Shown: positions 12,020-20,305 of the stretch, piece after piece | Layout: every line of letters begins with the position of its first letter | How positions within the stretch are numbered: position 1 is the stretch's first letter | Source: an uncultured Ligilactobacillus sp. | Lineage (GTDB): Bacteria; Bacillota; Bacilli; Lactobacillales; Lactobacillaceae | Length of the DNA: 64,000 nt | NCBI GenBank assembly: GCA_934201845.1 | Contig: CAKPXA010000002.1 | Span: forward strand, 62,001-126,000 | Reading direction: 5' to 3' | The notes under the pieces: generated by a model | Database searches by the model: none | What the model was told of the DNA's origin: nothing | The model's input: only the letters and a program-made list of their open reading frames with translations | Made by a program: the position numbers and the translations under genes

Positions 12020-12025
12020 TATACT
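12020..12025 (+). promoter_or_regulatory. -10 element for the 3D-domain gene
   Basis: TATACT 28 bp upstream of the start codon. The -35 region is weak (ACATTA at 17 bp), as would fit a promoter that needs an activator such as WalR. Confidence 0.5.
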
Positions 12026-12052
12026 AGACTAAAGCAAAGGGGCTGTGTACGA

Positions 12053-13102
12053 ATGAAAATTAGAAAAGCAACAGTGCTGGTCATGATTTCCATCCTGTTC
12101 AACCTTCAGCTGATGACAGTGGCCGGATCTTGTGATTCGGTGGCTGACCTTCAGGCGAAGCAGGAATCGGTCAGAAAGCAGCTCGATCGGAATTCGGACG
12201 AGCTTTCGGGCAAGATGAATGAAATCAACCAGGTTTATCAGAAACTTTCAGATCTTGAGGGAAAGAAGAAGGATACGGAGCAGAAGATTGCCCGGACGCA
12301 GGCAGAACTTCAGCAGGCTCAGAAGGAAAAGGAAATGCGCGTCAGGGATGCCAAGGAACGTCTCTGTGAGCTGCAGAGACGCCAGGGCACGAATACGACT
12401 CTGTCCGTGCTTGAGAAGTCAAGGAACATCACACAGTGGGTAAGCAGCGTGATTGCGCTTCAGCGGCTTCAGAGCGTGTATAATGACAGCCTGGATGCCG
12501 TCAGGCAGAGCATTGCGGATATCTCCAGGGCCAGTGAGCAGCTTCAGTCCTATCGGGCGGAGCTTGAGTCACAGGAGCAGCAGGTCAACAGCCAGAAGGC
12601 GGAACTTGACTCACAGATGTCCGTCCTGAAGAAGAAGATTGCCGACGGTCAGAGTGAGATGAAGCAGCTGGCCGACCGTGAAAAGCAGGAAAAGGCCAAC
12701 GAAGAGGCTCAGAAGAAGGCAATGGAGGAAGCGGCAAGTCAGAAGCAGGCTGAAAGCAAGAGCCAGGCGCCGGCTGCAGGCAATGATGCGGCTGCTGACG
12801 CAGGCAATGTTTCGGCATCCAAGACGCTGACGATGTCCGCAACGGCATATTCGACCGAGGCCACCGGCATGGGCACGTATTCTGCAACGGGCATCAACCT
12901 GAAGCAGCATCCGAGCTGCGTTGCCGTCGATCCGAGCGTCATTCCGCTCGGCAGCATCATCTGGGTGTCTGGTTACGGAGTCTCCGTTGCCGGTGACACG
13001 GGCACTGCCATCAAGGGCAATGTCATTGACCTTCACTTTCCGACGGTTGCCCAGTCAATGGCCTGGGGCCGTCGCACCGTGACAGTCAAGATACTTAACT
13101 GA
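12053..13102 (+). CDS. Secreted coiled-coil protein with C-terminal 3D domain (putative wall hydrolase)
   Basis: A 349-aa exported protein. An N-terminal signal peptide (about 1-25, KIRKATVLVMISILFNLQ) is followed by a long charged coiled coil (about 30-230, PcsB-like heptads), an Ala/Gln/Ser linker, and a 3D domain (about 258-349). The domain is named for three Asp residues, visible here in AVDPSVIPLGS, AGDTGTAIKG and NVIDLHFP, and is shared with Rpf/YocH/MltA-type proteins that cleave peptidoglycan. So it is probably a peptidoglycan-active enzyme with a self-regulating coiled coil. Monocistronic with its own promoter, candidate WalR boxes and a terminator. The catalytic activity is inferred from the domain alone. 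Confidence 0.85.
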   Translation: MKIRKATVLVMISILFNLQLMTVAGSCDSVADLQAKQESVRKQLDRNSDELSGKMNEINQVYQKLSDLEGKKKDTEQKIARTQAELQQAQKEKEMRVRDAKERLCELQRRQGTNTTLSVLEKSRNITQWVSSVIALQRLQSVYNDSLDAVRQSIADISRASEQLQSYRAELESQEQQVNSQKAELDSQMSVLKKKIADGQSEMKQLADREKQEKANEEAQKKAMEEAASQKQAESKSQAPAAGNDAAADAGNVSASKTLTMSATAYSTEATGMGTYSATGINLKQHPSCVAVDPSVIPLGSIIWVSGYGVSVAGDTGTAIKGNVIDLHFPTVAQSMAWGRRTVTVKILN

Positions 13103-13117
13103 ACGAATTTCAGACAG

Positions 13118-13153
13118 AAGAAGGGAACCGGAAATGCCGGCTCCCTTCTTTTC
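13118..13153 (+). terminator. Terminator of the 3D-domain gene
   Basis: Stem GAAGAAGGGAACCGG / CCGGCTCCCTTCTT with a short loop and a TTCG-T tail. Confidence 0.85.
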
Positions 13154-13206
13154 GTTTCTGCAGTTCGCCTGACATCGGTTCAGGGAGCGTAAGCCGGGGA
13201 CGCATG

Positions 13207-13242
13207 AAAAAGCCGCCACCATCAGGACGATGGCGGCGGCTT
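13207..13242 (-). terminator. Terminator of the leftward GNAT gene
   Basis: Stem AAGCCGCCGCCATC / GATGGTGGCGGCTT read on the minus strand, then T5. It lies 31 bp beyond the stop of the leftward gene cluster. Confidence 0.88.
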
Positions 13243-13272
13243 CTACTGTCTTACGCAATGTCCTGCGGAAAG

Positions 13273-13842
13273 TCAGACGGCAATCTGCAGGTGTTTGTAT
13301 TCATGATCGTCGATGCAGCAGGTTGAATGACCCTTAAAGCCGAGATGGCGGTAGAGATGTTCTGCGTGCTTGTTTTCGACGTCGACGTCAAGTCCGATTC
13401 TGGACTTGCTGCGTCTGCGGGCGACCTTCGGCAGCGCCTTGAGAAGCGCCGTACCGATGCCCTGACCTCTGTATTTAGGTGAAACGACCAACGAGTCAAG
13501 ATACCATTCATCGGGCAGGTTTGAATCGTCCTGATCATAGACACTGTCGCGCTTTTGAAGACCGACGGCAGGGAAGAAGCGGCAGAGGAGCGAATCGACC
13601 TTGTCCTCGTTTTCATTCGGATAGCCGAACGCAATCCCGGCCACATCCCCGTTGACGTCTGCGACGAGAATCTGGGCAAGCGTGCTGCGGCATTCCTTCG
13701 TTTCAAAGGAACGTTCCAGCGCCTTGCGCAGTTTCCCGTCATCAGCCTGTTTCAGCAAAGGCACCTCCATTTCATCGAGAATGATATGGAAAAGTGCCAT
13801 TATCTGCTGGGCGTCGTCTTCTTCTGCTTGACGTATTATCAA
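13273..13842 (-). CDS. GNAT-family N-acetyltransferase
   Basis: A 189-aa acetyl-CoA-dependent acetyltransferase of unknown substrate. The acetyl-CoA-binding motif A is VVSPKYRGQGIGTALL (about 116-131), followed by a motif B region (AEHLYRHLGFKGH, about 162-174). Last gene of a leftward trio with the LURP-like and HAD genes, 27 bp after the LURP-like gene. No signal for regulation beyond the shared orientation. Confidence 0.85.
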   Translation of the reverse strand: MIIRQAEEDDAQQIMALFHIILDEMEVPLLKQADDGKLRKALERSFETKECRSTLAQILVADVNGDVAGIAFGYPNENEDKVDSLLCRFFPAVGLQKRDSVYDQDDSNLPDEWYLDSLVVSPKYRGQGIGTALLKALPKVARRRSKSRIGLDVDVENKHAEHLYRHLGFKGHSTCCIDDHEYKHLQIAV

Positions 13843-13869
13843 ATTGTAAGATCCTTTCTCTTTTTGCCT

Positions 13870-14391
13870 TCAGTCAAATGCAAGGCTTCCTCCGAATCCC
13901 AGTCCGAATCGCCGCATCTTCTTCCCCGAACGGGCCCAGTAGTCGAGAATGGAGACCACGCACAGAAGCAGTGCCTCGTCTTCTTCGTGGGCAATGGTGA
14001 ACTCGAGATAGTCACCGCTTGCCAGCTGAACCTCGTTGATGGTCATGATGCATTCGCGTCCGTGAAAGACGCGGTAGTTGTAAGTTGAAAGGTTGCCGAT
14101 GATGAGCCAGCTGAGCTTCTTCACGAGCAGCATTTCACGGCTTACGCCATAATAGCGGCGGATGGATCCGGCGTACCTGCGCTTCCGGTACAGATCGAAC
14201 TTCGGAAACATTCCAAGTGAGCGCTGCTTGATTTCCGCTTCAAGAAATCCGGACGCGGAATAGACCGACATGACGCCGGCGTGCATCCCCCAGCGGCCGT
14301 TGATAAGATAGACATTTGCGCCGCGTTCATCTGTAACCGCCGTCGTTCCGCGAACGGACAGGCGGTTACGATATGAGTATAGTCTGCGCAC
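13870..14391 (-). CDS. LURP-one-related (YxjI-like) protein
   Basis: A 173-aa protein of the LURP-one/Tubby-like fold family, with the typical opening RRLYSYRNRLSVRG and the segment KFDLYRKRRYAGSIRR (about 67-82). Its biochemical role is unknown; related folds bind membranes or phospholipids. I choose the GTG at 14391 because GAGGTG lies 8 nt upstream and this start gives the M-R-R-L-Y N-terminus seen in the family; a GTG 9 bp further upstream overlaps the ribosome site. Middle gene of the leftward HAD/LURP/GNAT cluster. Confidence 0.75.
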   Translation of the reverse strand: MRRLYSYRNRLSVRGTTAVTDERGANVYLINGRWGMHAGVMSVYSASGFLEAEIKQRSLGMFPKFDLYRKRRYAGSIRRYYGVSREMLLVKKLSWLIIGNLSTYNYRVFHGRECIMTINEVQLASGDYLEFTIAHEEDEALLLCVVSILDYWARSGKKMRRFGLGFGGSLAFD

Positions 14392-14431
14392 TTGAAACAC
14401 ACCTCGATTCGCTGCCGGAAGTCATGACCGA

Positions 14432-15298
14432 TTAGTTTTCTGCCAGTACTTCCTCAATTGCCTTGCCGACACCGTCCTCAGTGTTGTTAACCGTCAGGTG
14501 CTTGGCAAGCATCTTGATTTCATCAGTTGCGTTGCCGACCGCATAGCTGATGCCGGCTGCCCTGATCATCGAGGCATCATTGTTGTTGTCGCCGATGGCC
14601 ATGACGTTGTCCATCGGAACATTCAGCCTGTCGGCGAATGCGGCGAGTGCAACACCCTTCTGGGCATTGACGTGGTTGATCTCGATGTTGCGGGAGCCGG
14701 ATGAGGTAACCACAAGATTCTCGTCCTTTGACAGCTCGTCTCTGATCGGACCGAGGACCTTCATGCCCTCTTCGCTGAAGACGACGATCTTGCAGATCAT
14801 TGTATGGGGATCATCGACAAGTTCCATGTAGTTGTCGACATAATTGATGTTCATGAGTTCCATCCTGGCTGAAGCAAGGGTAACAGCCAGCTTGTAGGGA
14901 GTGTCCGGGCTGATGCTTGCAAGAAGCTCGGCAAAGTTCTCGATTCGCTTGGCCTTGTTGTCGGAGCATACTCCCTTGTCCGTAATCACCTCGGAATAAA
15001 GTCCCTTCCTGTGCAGGGAGACGATGATCTTTCTGGCGATTGTGTCGGGAATCGGAGCGGCGCTGATCATTTTGGCGTTTTCATCCAGAACGATGGCGCC
15101 GTTTAACGTAATCATGGGACAGGTAATGCCGGCCGCCTTGATCAGGGGCTTGATTTCCTCGAGCGAACGTCCGGAGGAAACGACAAAGTGCACGCCGAGT
15201 GACTGTGCATGCTTGATTGCCTTGGCATTGCCGGGTGAAATGACCATTTCGTCATTCAGCAAAGTTCCGTCCATGTCAGATGCGATGATTTGAACCAT
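14432..15298 (-). CDS. Cof-type HAD-superfamily sugar-phosphate phosphatase
   Basis: A 288-aa hydrolase with HAD motif I DMDGTLLN (nucleophile Asp at about 8), motif II VVSSGRS (about 40), the Cof-type cap domain in the middle and motif IV GDNNND (about 235). Members dephosphorylate sugar phosphates or nucleotides (often broad range; erythrose-4-phosphate and FMN are known substrates). Start ATG follows GAGGTT. First gene of the leftward trio. Confidence 0.9.
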   Translation of the reverse strand: MVQIIASDMDGTLLNDEMVISPGNAKAIKHAQSLGVHFVVSSGRSLEEIKPLIKAAGITCPMITLNGAIVLDENAKMISAAPIPDTIARKIIVSLHRKGLYSEVITDKGVCSDNKAKRIENFAELLASISPDTPYKLAVTLASARMELMNINYVDNYMELVDDPHTMICKIVVFSEEGMKVLGPIRDELSKDENLVVTSSGSRNIEINHVNAQKGVALAAFADRLNVPMDNVMAIGDNNNDASMIRAAGISYAVGNATDEIKMLAKHLTVNNTEDGVGKAIEEVLAEN

Positions 15299-15468
15299 TG
15301 AATTTTAACCTCACTTTATTTGTCTATCACCTTAATTCTAACATGAAAACGCGTGAAAGACGATGATGGGGGTGATAAAAATCAACTATTTTCTGAAAAT
15401 GACAAATGTAAGCGAAAACATATGTGAAAAATTGAACATTGTGATAGAATTGAACTGAGGTGCTGAAA

Positions 15469-16158
15469 TTGAAGACGATTATCCATAACGAATGGCAGGA
15501 CGTACTGGAAGGGGAATTTGAATCCGCCTACTATGCGGAACTGCATGATTTCTTGAAGAGTGAATATTCGAAGTACAGGATTCATCCGGACATGTACCGG
15601 ATTTTCGAGGCCTTTGAGCTTACTCCGTTCTCAAAGGTCAAGGTGGTCATCCTGGGACAGGATCCTTATCACGGACCGAATCAGGCGCACGGCCTCAGCT
15701 TTTCGGTGCTTCCGGGCGTCGAGGTTCCGCCGTCGCTCAGAAACATCTACAGGGAGCTTGAAAGCGACCTTGGAATCAGGCCGGTGAATCACGGCTACCT
15801 GAAGAAGTGGGCCGATCAGGGCGTCCTGATGCTCAACTCGGTGCTGACGGTCAGGAACGGCCAGGCCTTTTCACATCGCGGAAAGGGCTGGGAGCAGCTG
15901 ACGGATGCGGCAATCAGGAAGCTTTCCGAGCGTCCGGGACCGGTTGTCTTCATACTGTGGGGACGCGCCGCCCAGGACAAGATCAGGCTGATTGACACCG
16001 AAAAGAACATTGTCCTCAAGTCAGCCCATCCCAGTCCGCTGTCGGCTCATCGCGGCTTCTTCGGATCGCGGCCGTTCTCGAAGACGAATGCGGCGCTGAT
16101 TGCCATGGGGGAGACGCCGATTGACTGGCAGCTTCCGGAAAAAGTGACGGAGTCTTAG
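15469..16158 (+). CDS. ung: Uracil-DNA glycosylase (family 1)
   Basis: Removes uracil from DNA in base-excision repair. The 229-aa protein has the water-activating loop [18 protein letters not shown] (catalytic Asp), the [11 protein letters not shown] uracil-recognition region, and the C-terminal [18 protein letters not shown] minor-groove loop. A GTG at 15460 coincides with the ribosome site GAGGTG (15457-15462); the TTG at 15469 has correct spacing and gives the usual start M-K-T-I-I-H-N-E-W. pta follows after 37 bp. Confidence 0.95.
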   Translation: MKTIIHNEWQDVLEGEFESAYYAELHDFLKSEYSKYRIHPDMYRIFEAFELTPFSKVKVVILGQDPYHGPNQAHGLSFSVLPGVEVPPSLRNIYRELESDLGIRPVNHGYLKKWADQGVLMLNSVLTVRNGQAFSHRGKGWEQLTDAAIRKLSERPGPVVFILWGRAAQDKIRLIDTEKNIVLKSAHPSPLSAHRGFFGSRPFSKTNAALIAMGETPIDWQLPEKVTES

Positions 16159-16195
16159 TCAAGGTAACTATAATTTTGAAACAGAGGTGCAGGAT

Positions 16196-17173
16196 ATGGA
16201 TTTATTTGAAAGCTTGAAGAACAAGATTTCGGGAAGAAACATCAGAATCGTCTTTCCCGAAGGAAACGACAGCCGCGTCGTCAGGGCGGCTGTCCGCCTG
16301 AAGGAAGACGGCATGGTCAGCCCGGTCATTCTCGGTGACAGGAAGACGATTGAGGCTTCAAACGGCGGCAGTCCGCTGCCGGAGGGAGTCGAGACGCTTG
16401 ATCCGGCCGGGTATCCGGAAGATGCGTTTTCCGAGATGGTGGCTTCCTTCGTTGAGCGCCGCAGGGGCAAGAACACCGAGGAACAGGCGCGCATGATGCT
16501 GAAGGACGTCAACTACTTCGGAACGATGATGGTCTACATGGGCAAGGCTGACGGTCTTGTCTCCGGCGCCGTCCATCCGACCGGCGACACGGTGCGTCCC
16601 GCGCTTCAGATCATCAAGACGAAGCCCGGCGTAAGCCGTACCAGCGGCGCGTTTGTCATGAGCCGCGGATCGGAGCGCTACTACTTTGCCGACTGTGCAA
16701 TCAACATCAATCCGAACGCTGAGGAACTGGCAGAAATCGCCGTTCAGAGCGCCAGGTCCGCGCGTCTGTTTGACATCGACCCGCGCGTTGCCATGCTGAG
16801 CTTCTCGACAAAGGGTTCTGCAAAATCTGATGAGGTGACAAAGGTTCAGGAAGCTACAAGAATTGCGAAGGAGATGGCTCCGGACGAGCAGATTGACGGC
16901 GAGCTGCAGTTTGACGCTGCATTTGTCGAGAGCGTCGCCGGGCAGAAGGCTCCGGGCTCGGACGTTGCGGGCAGGGCCAATGTCTTCGTCTTCCCTGAAC
17001 TCCAGTCAGGCAACATCGGCTACAAGATTGCCCAGCGCCTCGGCGGCTTCGAGGCTGTCGGCCCGATTCTCCAGGGCCTGAATGCGCCTGTCTCCGACCT
17101 GTCGCGCGGCTGCTCGGAAGAAGACGTCTACAAGGTTGCGCTGATCACGGCCGCCCAGACGCTTGGAGACTAG
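16196..17173 (+). CDS. pta: Phosphate acetyltransferase
   Basis: Converts acetyl-CoA and phosphate to acetyl-phosphate in mixed-acid or phosphoketolase metabolism. The 325-aa protein is the short class I type: RIVFPEGNDSRVVRAA near the N-terminus, MVYMGKADGLVSGAVHPTGDTVRPALQ (split across about 114-142) and FVFPELQSGNIGYKIAQR near the C-terminus. The GTG at 16187 overlaps the ribosome site; ATG at 16196 follows GAGGTG at 6 nt. It sits in an ung-pta-tsaE run, a frequent order in lactic acid bacteria. ackA is not nearby. Confidence 0.95.
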   Translation: MDLFESLKNKISGRNIRIVFPEGNDSRVVRAAVRLKEDGMVSPVILGDRKTIEASNGGSPLPEGVETLDPAGYPEDAFSEMVASFVERRRGKNTEEQARMMLKDVNYFGTMMVYMGKADGLVSGAVHPTGDTVRPALQIIKTKPGVSRTSGAFVMSRGSERYYFADCAININPNAEELAEIAVQSARSARLFDIDPRVAMLSFSTKGSAKSDEVTKVQEATRIAKEMAPDEQIDGELQFDAAFVESVAGQKAPGSDVAGRANVFVFPELQSGNIGYKIAQRLGGFEAVGPILQGLNAPVSDLSRGCSEEDVYKVALITAAQTLGD

Positions 17174-17177
17174 ACTC

Positions 17178-17633
17178 ATGCAGTTCACCGTGTCAAATGC
17201 AGAGCAGACTCAAAAGCTTGCGGAAGAACTGGCGGCAGCGCTTGAACCGGGGGATGTCATCCTGCTTGACGGCGACCTCGGTGCGGGCAAGACGACGTTC
17301 ACGAAGGGGCTTGCGGCAGGACTCGGCATCAGAAGAAACGTCAAGAGCCCGACATTCACTTTGATCCGCGAATATCACGAAGGGCGCCTGCCCCTTTACC
17401 ACATGGACGTCTACCGTCTCGAGGAAACCGGCGGAGACGACCTGGGGCTTGAGGAATACTTCAACGGTGACGGCGTGAGTGTGGTCGAATGGTCACAGTT
17501 CGTCGAAGACGACCTTCCGGCTGAGTTTCTGGTCGTTCACTTCATCAAGGACGAACATGATGACGACAGGCGCACGCTTGTCTTCGAACCGCACGGAAGC
17601 CGCTACGAGAGGCTGCTCAGGACAATGGAATAG
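17178..17633 (+). CDS. tsaE: tRNA threonylcarbamoyladenosine biosynthesis ATPase TsaE
   Basis: ATPase of the TsaBDE complex that makes t6A37 on ANN-decoding tRNAs. The 151-aa protein has Walker [16 protein letters not shown], the switch region [10 protein letters not shown] and the YHMDVYRLE motif. A TTG at 17163 would overlap the pta stop; ATG at 17178 with GGAG upstream gives the normal start. Only 4 bp separate it from pta, so the two are co-transcribed. Confidence 0.93.
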   Translation: MQFTVSNAEQTQKLAEELAAALEPGDVILLDGDLGAGKTTFTKGLAAGLGIRRNVKSPTFTLIREYHEGRLPLYHMDVYRLEETGGDDLGLEEYFNGDGVSVVEWSQFVEDDLPAEFLVVHFIKDEHDDDRRTLVFEPHGSRYERLLRTME

Positions 17634-17638
17634 TAAAA

Positions 17639-17672
17639 GGGACCGTGGAATTGATTTCCACGGTCCTTTTTT
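17639..17672. terminator. Bidirectional terminator, tsaE / DnaQ-like exonuclease
   Basis: Stem GGACCGTGGAA / TTCCACGGTCC with T7 on the plus strand and a weaker CTTTTACT tail on the minus strand, between two convergent genes. Confidence 0.92.
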
Positions 17673-17680
17673 TAAATTCC

Positions 17681-18220
17681 CTATTTTCGCGGATACCTGT
17701 AGATGAACGGCTTCAGGCTTTCCGGTCCGAAGCTTTGAACCTGGTTGAGCAGGATTTCCGCGCAGGCCTGGCTGTCGTCGAGGGCGTTGTGGTGGTGGTT
17801 GAGGGTGATGTCGAGGTTGCCGCAGATGGTGTCCAGCTTGTTGTCCGCAAAGCTGTAGAAGTTCCTGCTCGTCTTGACGGTGTCGATGACGTTGAAGTGC
17901 GGTGTCTCCATTCCGTATGACTCAAGCGTTCTGCAGAGCACGCTGCAGTCAAACGGCGCATTGTGGGCGACGACGAGTGATTCCGGCGTGAAGAAGCCGC
18001 TGATGTGCGGCCAGAGTTCTGAAAAGTCGGGAGCGTTTCTGACCATTGACGGCGTGATGCCGTGGATGCCGATGTTTCTGCCGTCGAATTCGGCGTTGGG
18101 ATTGATGAGCGAGTAGAGCTCATCGACAATCTGATTGTTTCTGACGACCGTCAGCGCCAGCGAGCAGGCGCTTGACCTCCTGGCGTTGGCCGTTTCAAAG
18201 TCAAATGATACAAAGTTCAT
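17681..18220 (-). CDS. DEDDh 3'-5' exonuclease, DnaQ/epsilon-like
   Basis: A 179-aa stand-alone exonuclease. The four acidic residues and His are visible: Exo I FDFETAN (about 6), Exo II AHNAPFD (about 86) and Exo III HHNALDDSQACAE (about 141). Length and lack of other domains suggest a proofreading-type or RNase T-like enzyme acting on single-stranded nucleic acid, not the PolC-embedded domain. TTG at 18226 gives two extra residues; ATG at 18220 follows GGGGAG. It lies 14 bp downstream of exoA, forming a two-gene DNA repair unit. Confidence 0.88.
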   Translation of the reverse strand: MNFVSFDFETANARRSSACSLALTVVRNNQIVDELYSLINPNAEFDGRNIGIHGITPSMVRNAPDFSELWPHISGFFTPESLVVAHNAPFDCSVLCRTLESYGMETPHFNVIDTVKTSRNFYSFADNKLDTICGNLDITLNHHHNALDDSQACAEILLNQVQSFGPESLKPFIYRYPRK

Positions 18221-18234
18221 GCGCAATCTCCCCG

Positions 18235-19002
18235 TCAGATTTTCAGGTCAGCAGTTTCAATCAGCACCGGACAGTGGTCCGACCCCGTGATGTCGGTCAG
18301 AATCTCTGCATTTTTCAGCGAGGACCTGAGCGAATCAGCGATGATGAAATAGTCGATGCGCCAGCCGGCGTTGTTTTTGCGTGCGTTGAAGCGGTAGCTC
18401 CACCAGGAGTAGATTCCCGCTTCGTCCGGATGAAGGAGGCGGAACGTGTCGGTGTAGCCGCTGGCGAGCAGCCGCGTCATGCAGGAGCGTTCCTCATCGG
18501 AGAAGCCGGCGTTTCTGCGGTTGGCCTTCGGATTCTTCAGGTCGATCTCCTCGTGTGCGACGTTCAGGTCGCCGCACATGATGACGGGCTTTCCTTCCTT
18601 CAGCGAGTTGAGGTAGTTCAGGAAGGCCTCCTCGAAGCCCATGCGGAATTCGAGCCGCTTGAGCTGTGGTTGTGAGTTCGGCGTGTAGCAGCAGACGAGG
18701 AAGAAGTCCTCGTATTCCAGCGTGATGACCCTGCCTTCGTGGTCGAATTCGTCGACGCCGATTCCGCGTGTGACGGACTGAGGCCTGTGCTTCGTGAAGA
18801 CGGCCGTGCCGGAATAGCCCTTCCTTTCGGCGTAGTTCCAGTACTGGAAGTATCCCGGCAGCTCAAGTTCGACCTGCCCTTCCTGGAGCTTGGTTTCCTG
18901 CAGGCAGAAGAAGTCGGCGTCAAGTTCGTCGAATACCTCCTTGAAGTTCTTCTTTAGCACGGCGCGAAGACCGTTGACGTTCCATGAAATGAATTTCAGC
19001 AT
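18235..19002 (-). CDS. exoA: Exodeoxyribonuclease III / AP endonuclease
   Basis: Cuts DNA at abasic sites and acts as a 3' exonuclease in base-excision repair. The 255-aa protein has the family signatures FISWNVNGLRA, CLQETKL (metal-binding Glu), CGDLNVAHEEIDL and the C-terminal SDHCPV. An upstream in-frame ATG (19032) adds 10 non-conserved residues; AAGGGA before 19002 favours the shorter form. Leftward, co-directional with the DnaQ-like gene; functionally linked to ung in the same region. Confidence 0.93.
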   Translation of the reverse strand: MLKFISWNVNGLRAVLKKNFKEVFDELDADFFCLQETKLQEGQVELELPGYFQYWNYAERKGYSGTAVFTKHRPQSVTRGIGVDEFDHEGRVITLEYEDFFLVCCYTPNSQPQLKRLEFRMGFEEAFLNYLNSLKEGKPVIMCGDLNVAHEEIDLKNPKANRRNAGFSDEERSCMTRLLASGYTDTFRLLHPDEAGIYSWWSYRFNARKNNAGWRIDYFIIADSLRSSLKNAEILTDITGSDHCPVLIETADLKI

Positions 19003-19046
19003 TATATCAGTCCCTTGCAGTTTATGATTCAATTATAGCAAATTTG

Positions 19047-19075
19047 TTGACGTCAGGTCGCCCAATCGCTACAAT
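19047..19075 (+). promoter_or_regulatory. Promoter of the histidinol-phosphatase gene
   Basis: TTGACG, 17-bp spacer, TACAAT; ends 26 bp before the start codon. Confidence 0.85.
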
Positions 19076-19101
19076 TGGCGTAAAAGAAGGGGGTCATTGA
19101 A

Positions 19102-19935
19102 ATGAAGATTGACGGACACACGCATACGCAGCTATGCGCGCATGGAACGGGCGAGAAGACGGAGAAGATGGTCGAGAAGGCCGTTTCGCTCGGCTTCACT
19201 GACTACTGCATCACGGAACATGCGCCGCTTCCCGCAGGATTTGCGGCGGTCTATGACGGACCGGAGGAAGGACTTTCAACGGCGTCGCTTGCGCCGGAAC
19301 AGGTCGGGGAATACTTTGCACACACGGAATGGCTGAAGGAACGCTTCGCGGGGCGAATCAGGATTCACACCGGCTTCGAGGTTGACTATCTGCCCGGCTT
19401 CGAGCGGGAAATCAAGGCCTTTCTTGACGAGTACGGTCCGCGCTGCGACACGGGAATACTTTCGGTGCACTTCATTCCGGATGCGGACGGCCGGTTCCAC
19501 TGCATTGACTTTTCGCCGGAGGACCTTGCCGCCGGCGTGAGGGACATTCTGGACCGGCCACAGGAGGTTTATCATCGATATTTAATGCTGGTCAAAGCTT
19601 CGGTCGAGGCGGATCTTGGGAAATATGCTCCGGAACGCATCGGACATATGAGCTTGATTAAGAAATACCAGGACTTCTTCTCATTTCCGGAAACGTTTGA
19701 TGGAAGAAACATGGAACTTGTCCGGGAGATTCTCCAAAAGGTCGGAGAATCCGGTCGCCAGCTTGACTTCAATCTCGCCGGCATGTACAAGCCGCTCTGC
19801 AACGAATTCTACCCGGGGATGCAGGTCGTCTCACTGGCTGAGAAAATGCAGATTACGTTGACATACGGGTCCGATGCGCATGGAATCGACGCTGTCGGCC
19901 AGGGCTACCATCTTTATTCAAGCATTGTTCGATGA
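19102..19935 (+). CDS. hisK: Histidinol-phosphatase, PHP family
   Basis: Removes phosphate from L-histidinol phosphate, the penultimate set of steps in histidine synthesis. The 277-aa protein belongs to the PHP metal-dependent family: DGHTHTQLC near the N-terminus supplies the first metal ligands, then TEHAP (about 39), HTGFEVDYLPG (about 91) and the C-terminal GSDAHGIDAVG. ATG follows AAGAAGGGGG. It has its own promoter and lies upstream of the T-box leader, so it is not under T-box control although it completes the pathway encoded next door. Also called hisJ in Bacillus. Confidence 0.9.
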   Translation: MKIDGHTHTQLCAHGTGEKTEKMVEKAVSLGFTDYCITEHAPLPAGFAAVYDGPEEGLSTASLAPEQVGEYFAHTEWLKERFAGRIRIHTGFEVDYLPGFEREIKAFLDEYGPRCDTGILSVHFIPDADGRFHCIDFSPEDLAAGVRDILDRPQEVYHRYLMLVKASVEADLGKYAPERIGHMSLIKKYQDFFSFPETFDGRNMELVREILQKVGESGRQLDFNLAGMYKPLCNEFYPGMQVVSLAEKMQITLTYGSDAHGIDAVGQGYHLYSSIVR

Positions 19936-19950
19936 TTTTCAATATTTTGC

Positions 19951-19979
19951 TTGACTTTTCGGTTTGAAGTGTTTATTAT
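19951..19979 (+). promoter_or_regulatory. Promoter of the his operon
   Basis: TTGACT, 17-bp spacer, TATTAT, placed directly upstream of the T-box leader. Confidence 0.88.
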
Positions 19980-20019
19980 TAATATTAAATTAAAAGTTAA
20001 TTCAATTCTAATTCAATTG

Positions 20020-20277
20020 TGACGATCAGGAGAAACTGCCGGCAAGGGCGCAAAGAGAGTCCGGGTTGCTGGGAACGGACCGCCTGCGGCAGCATACACA
20101 CCTGTGAACTGATAGAATGAACCATTAATGCTGAAACTGTAGTAGTTTTATCCGGGAGGTCCCGTTACCACCGTTGACATGTTCAACATGAGGTCTGCAT
20201 TGCGAGATGCAGGCGAAGCGGGGTGGAACCACGATGAAACGTCCTCCGGCATCCTTTTCGGGTGCCGGATTTTTTTT
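20020..20277 (+). promoter_or_regulatory. T-box leader of the his operon (with terminator 20245-20277)
   Basis: A T-box riboswitch that reads through when its cognate tRNA is uncharged. The outer part of Stem I is visible as ATCAG/CTGAT and CTGCCG/CGGCAG, with AGAGAG at 20053-20059. The 3' side of the specifier loop (20093-20108) contains CAC, the His codon, in two registers (20097-20099 and 20099-20101). The T-box sequence GGGTGGAACCACG is at 20221-20233. The intrinsic terminator CCGGCATCC / GGGTGCCGG plus T8 follows, and the first gene starts 29 bp later. The base after TGG is A, which is unexpected for tRNA-His (see findings). Confidence 0.92.
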
Positions 20278-20305
20278 ACGAAAATGAAGAAGGGAAGGGA
20301 ACCGA

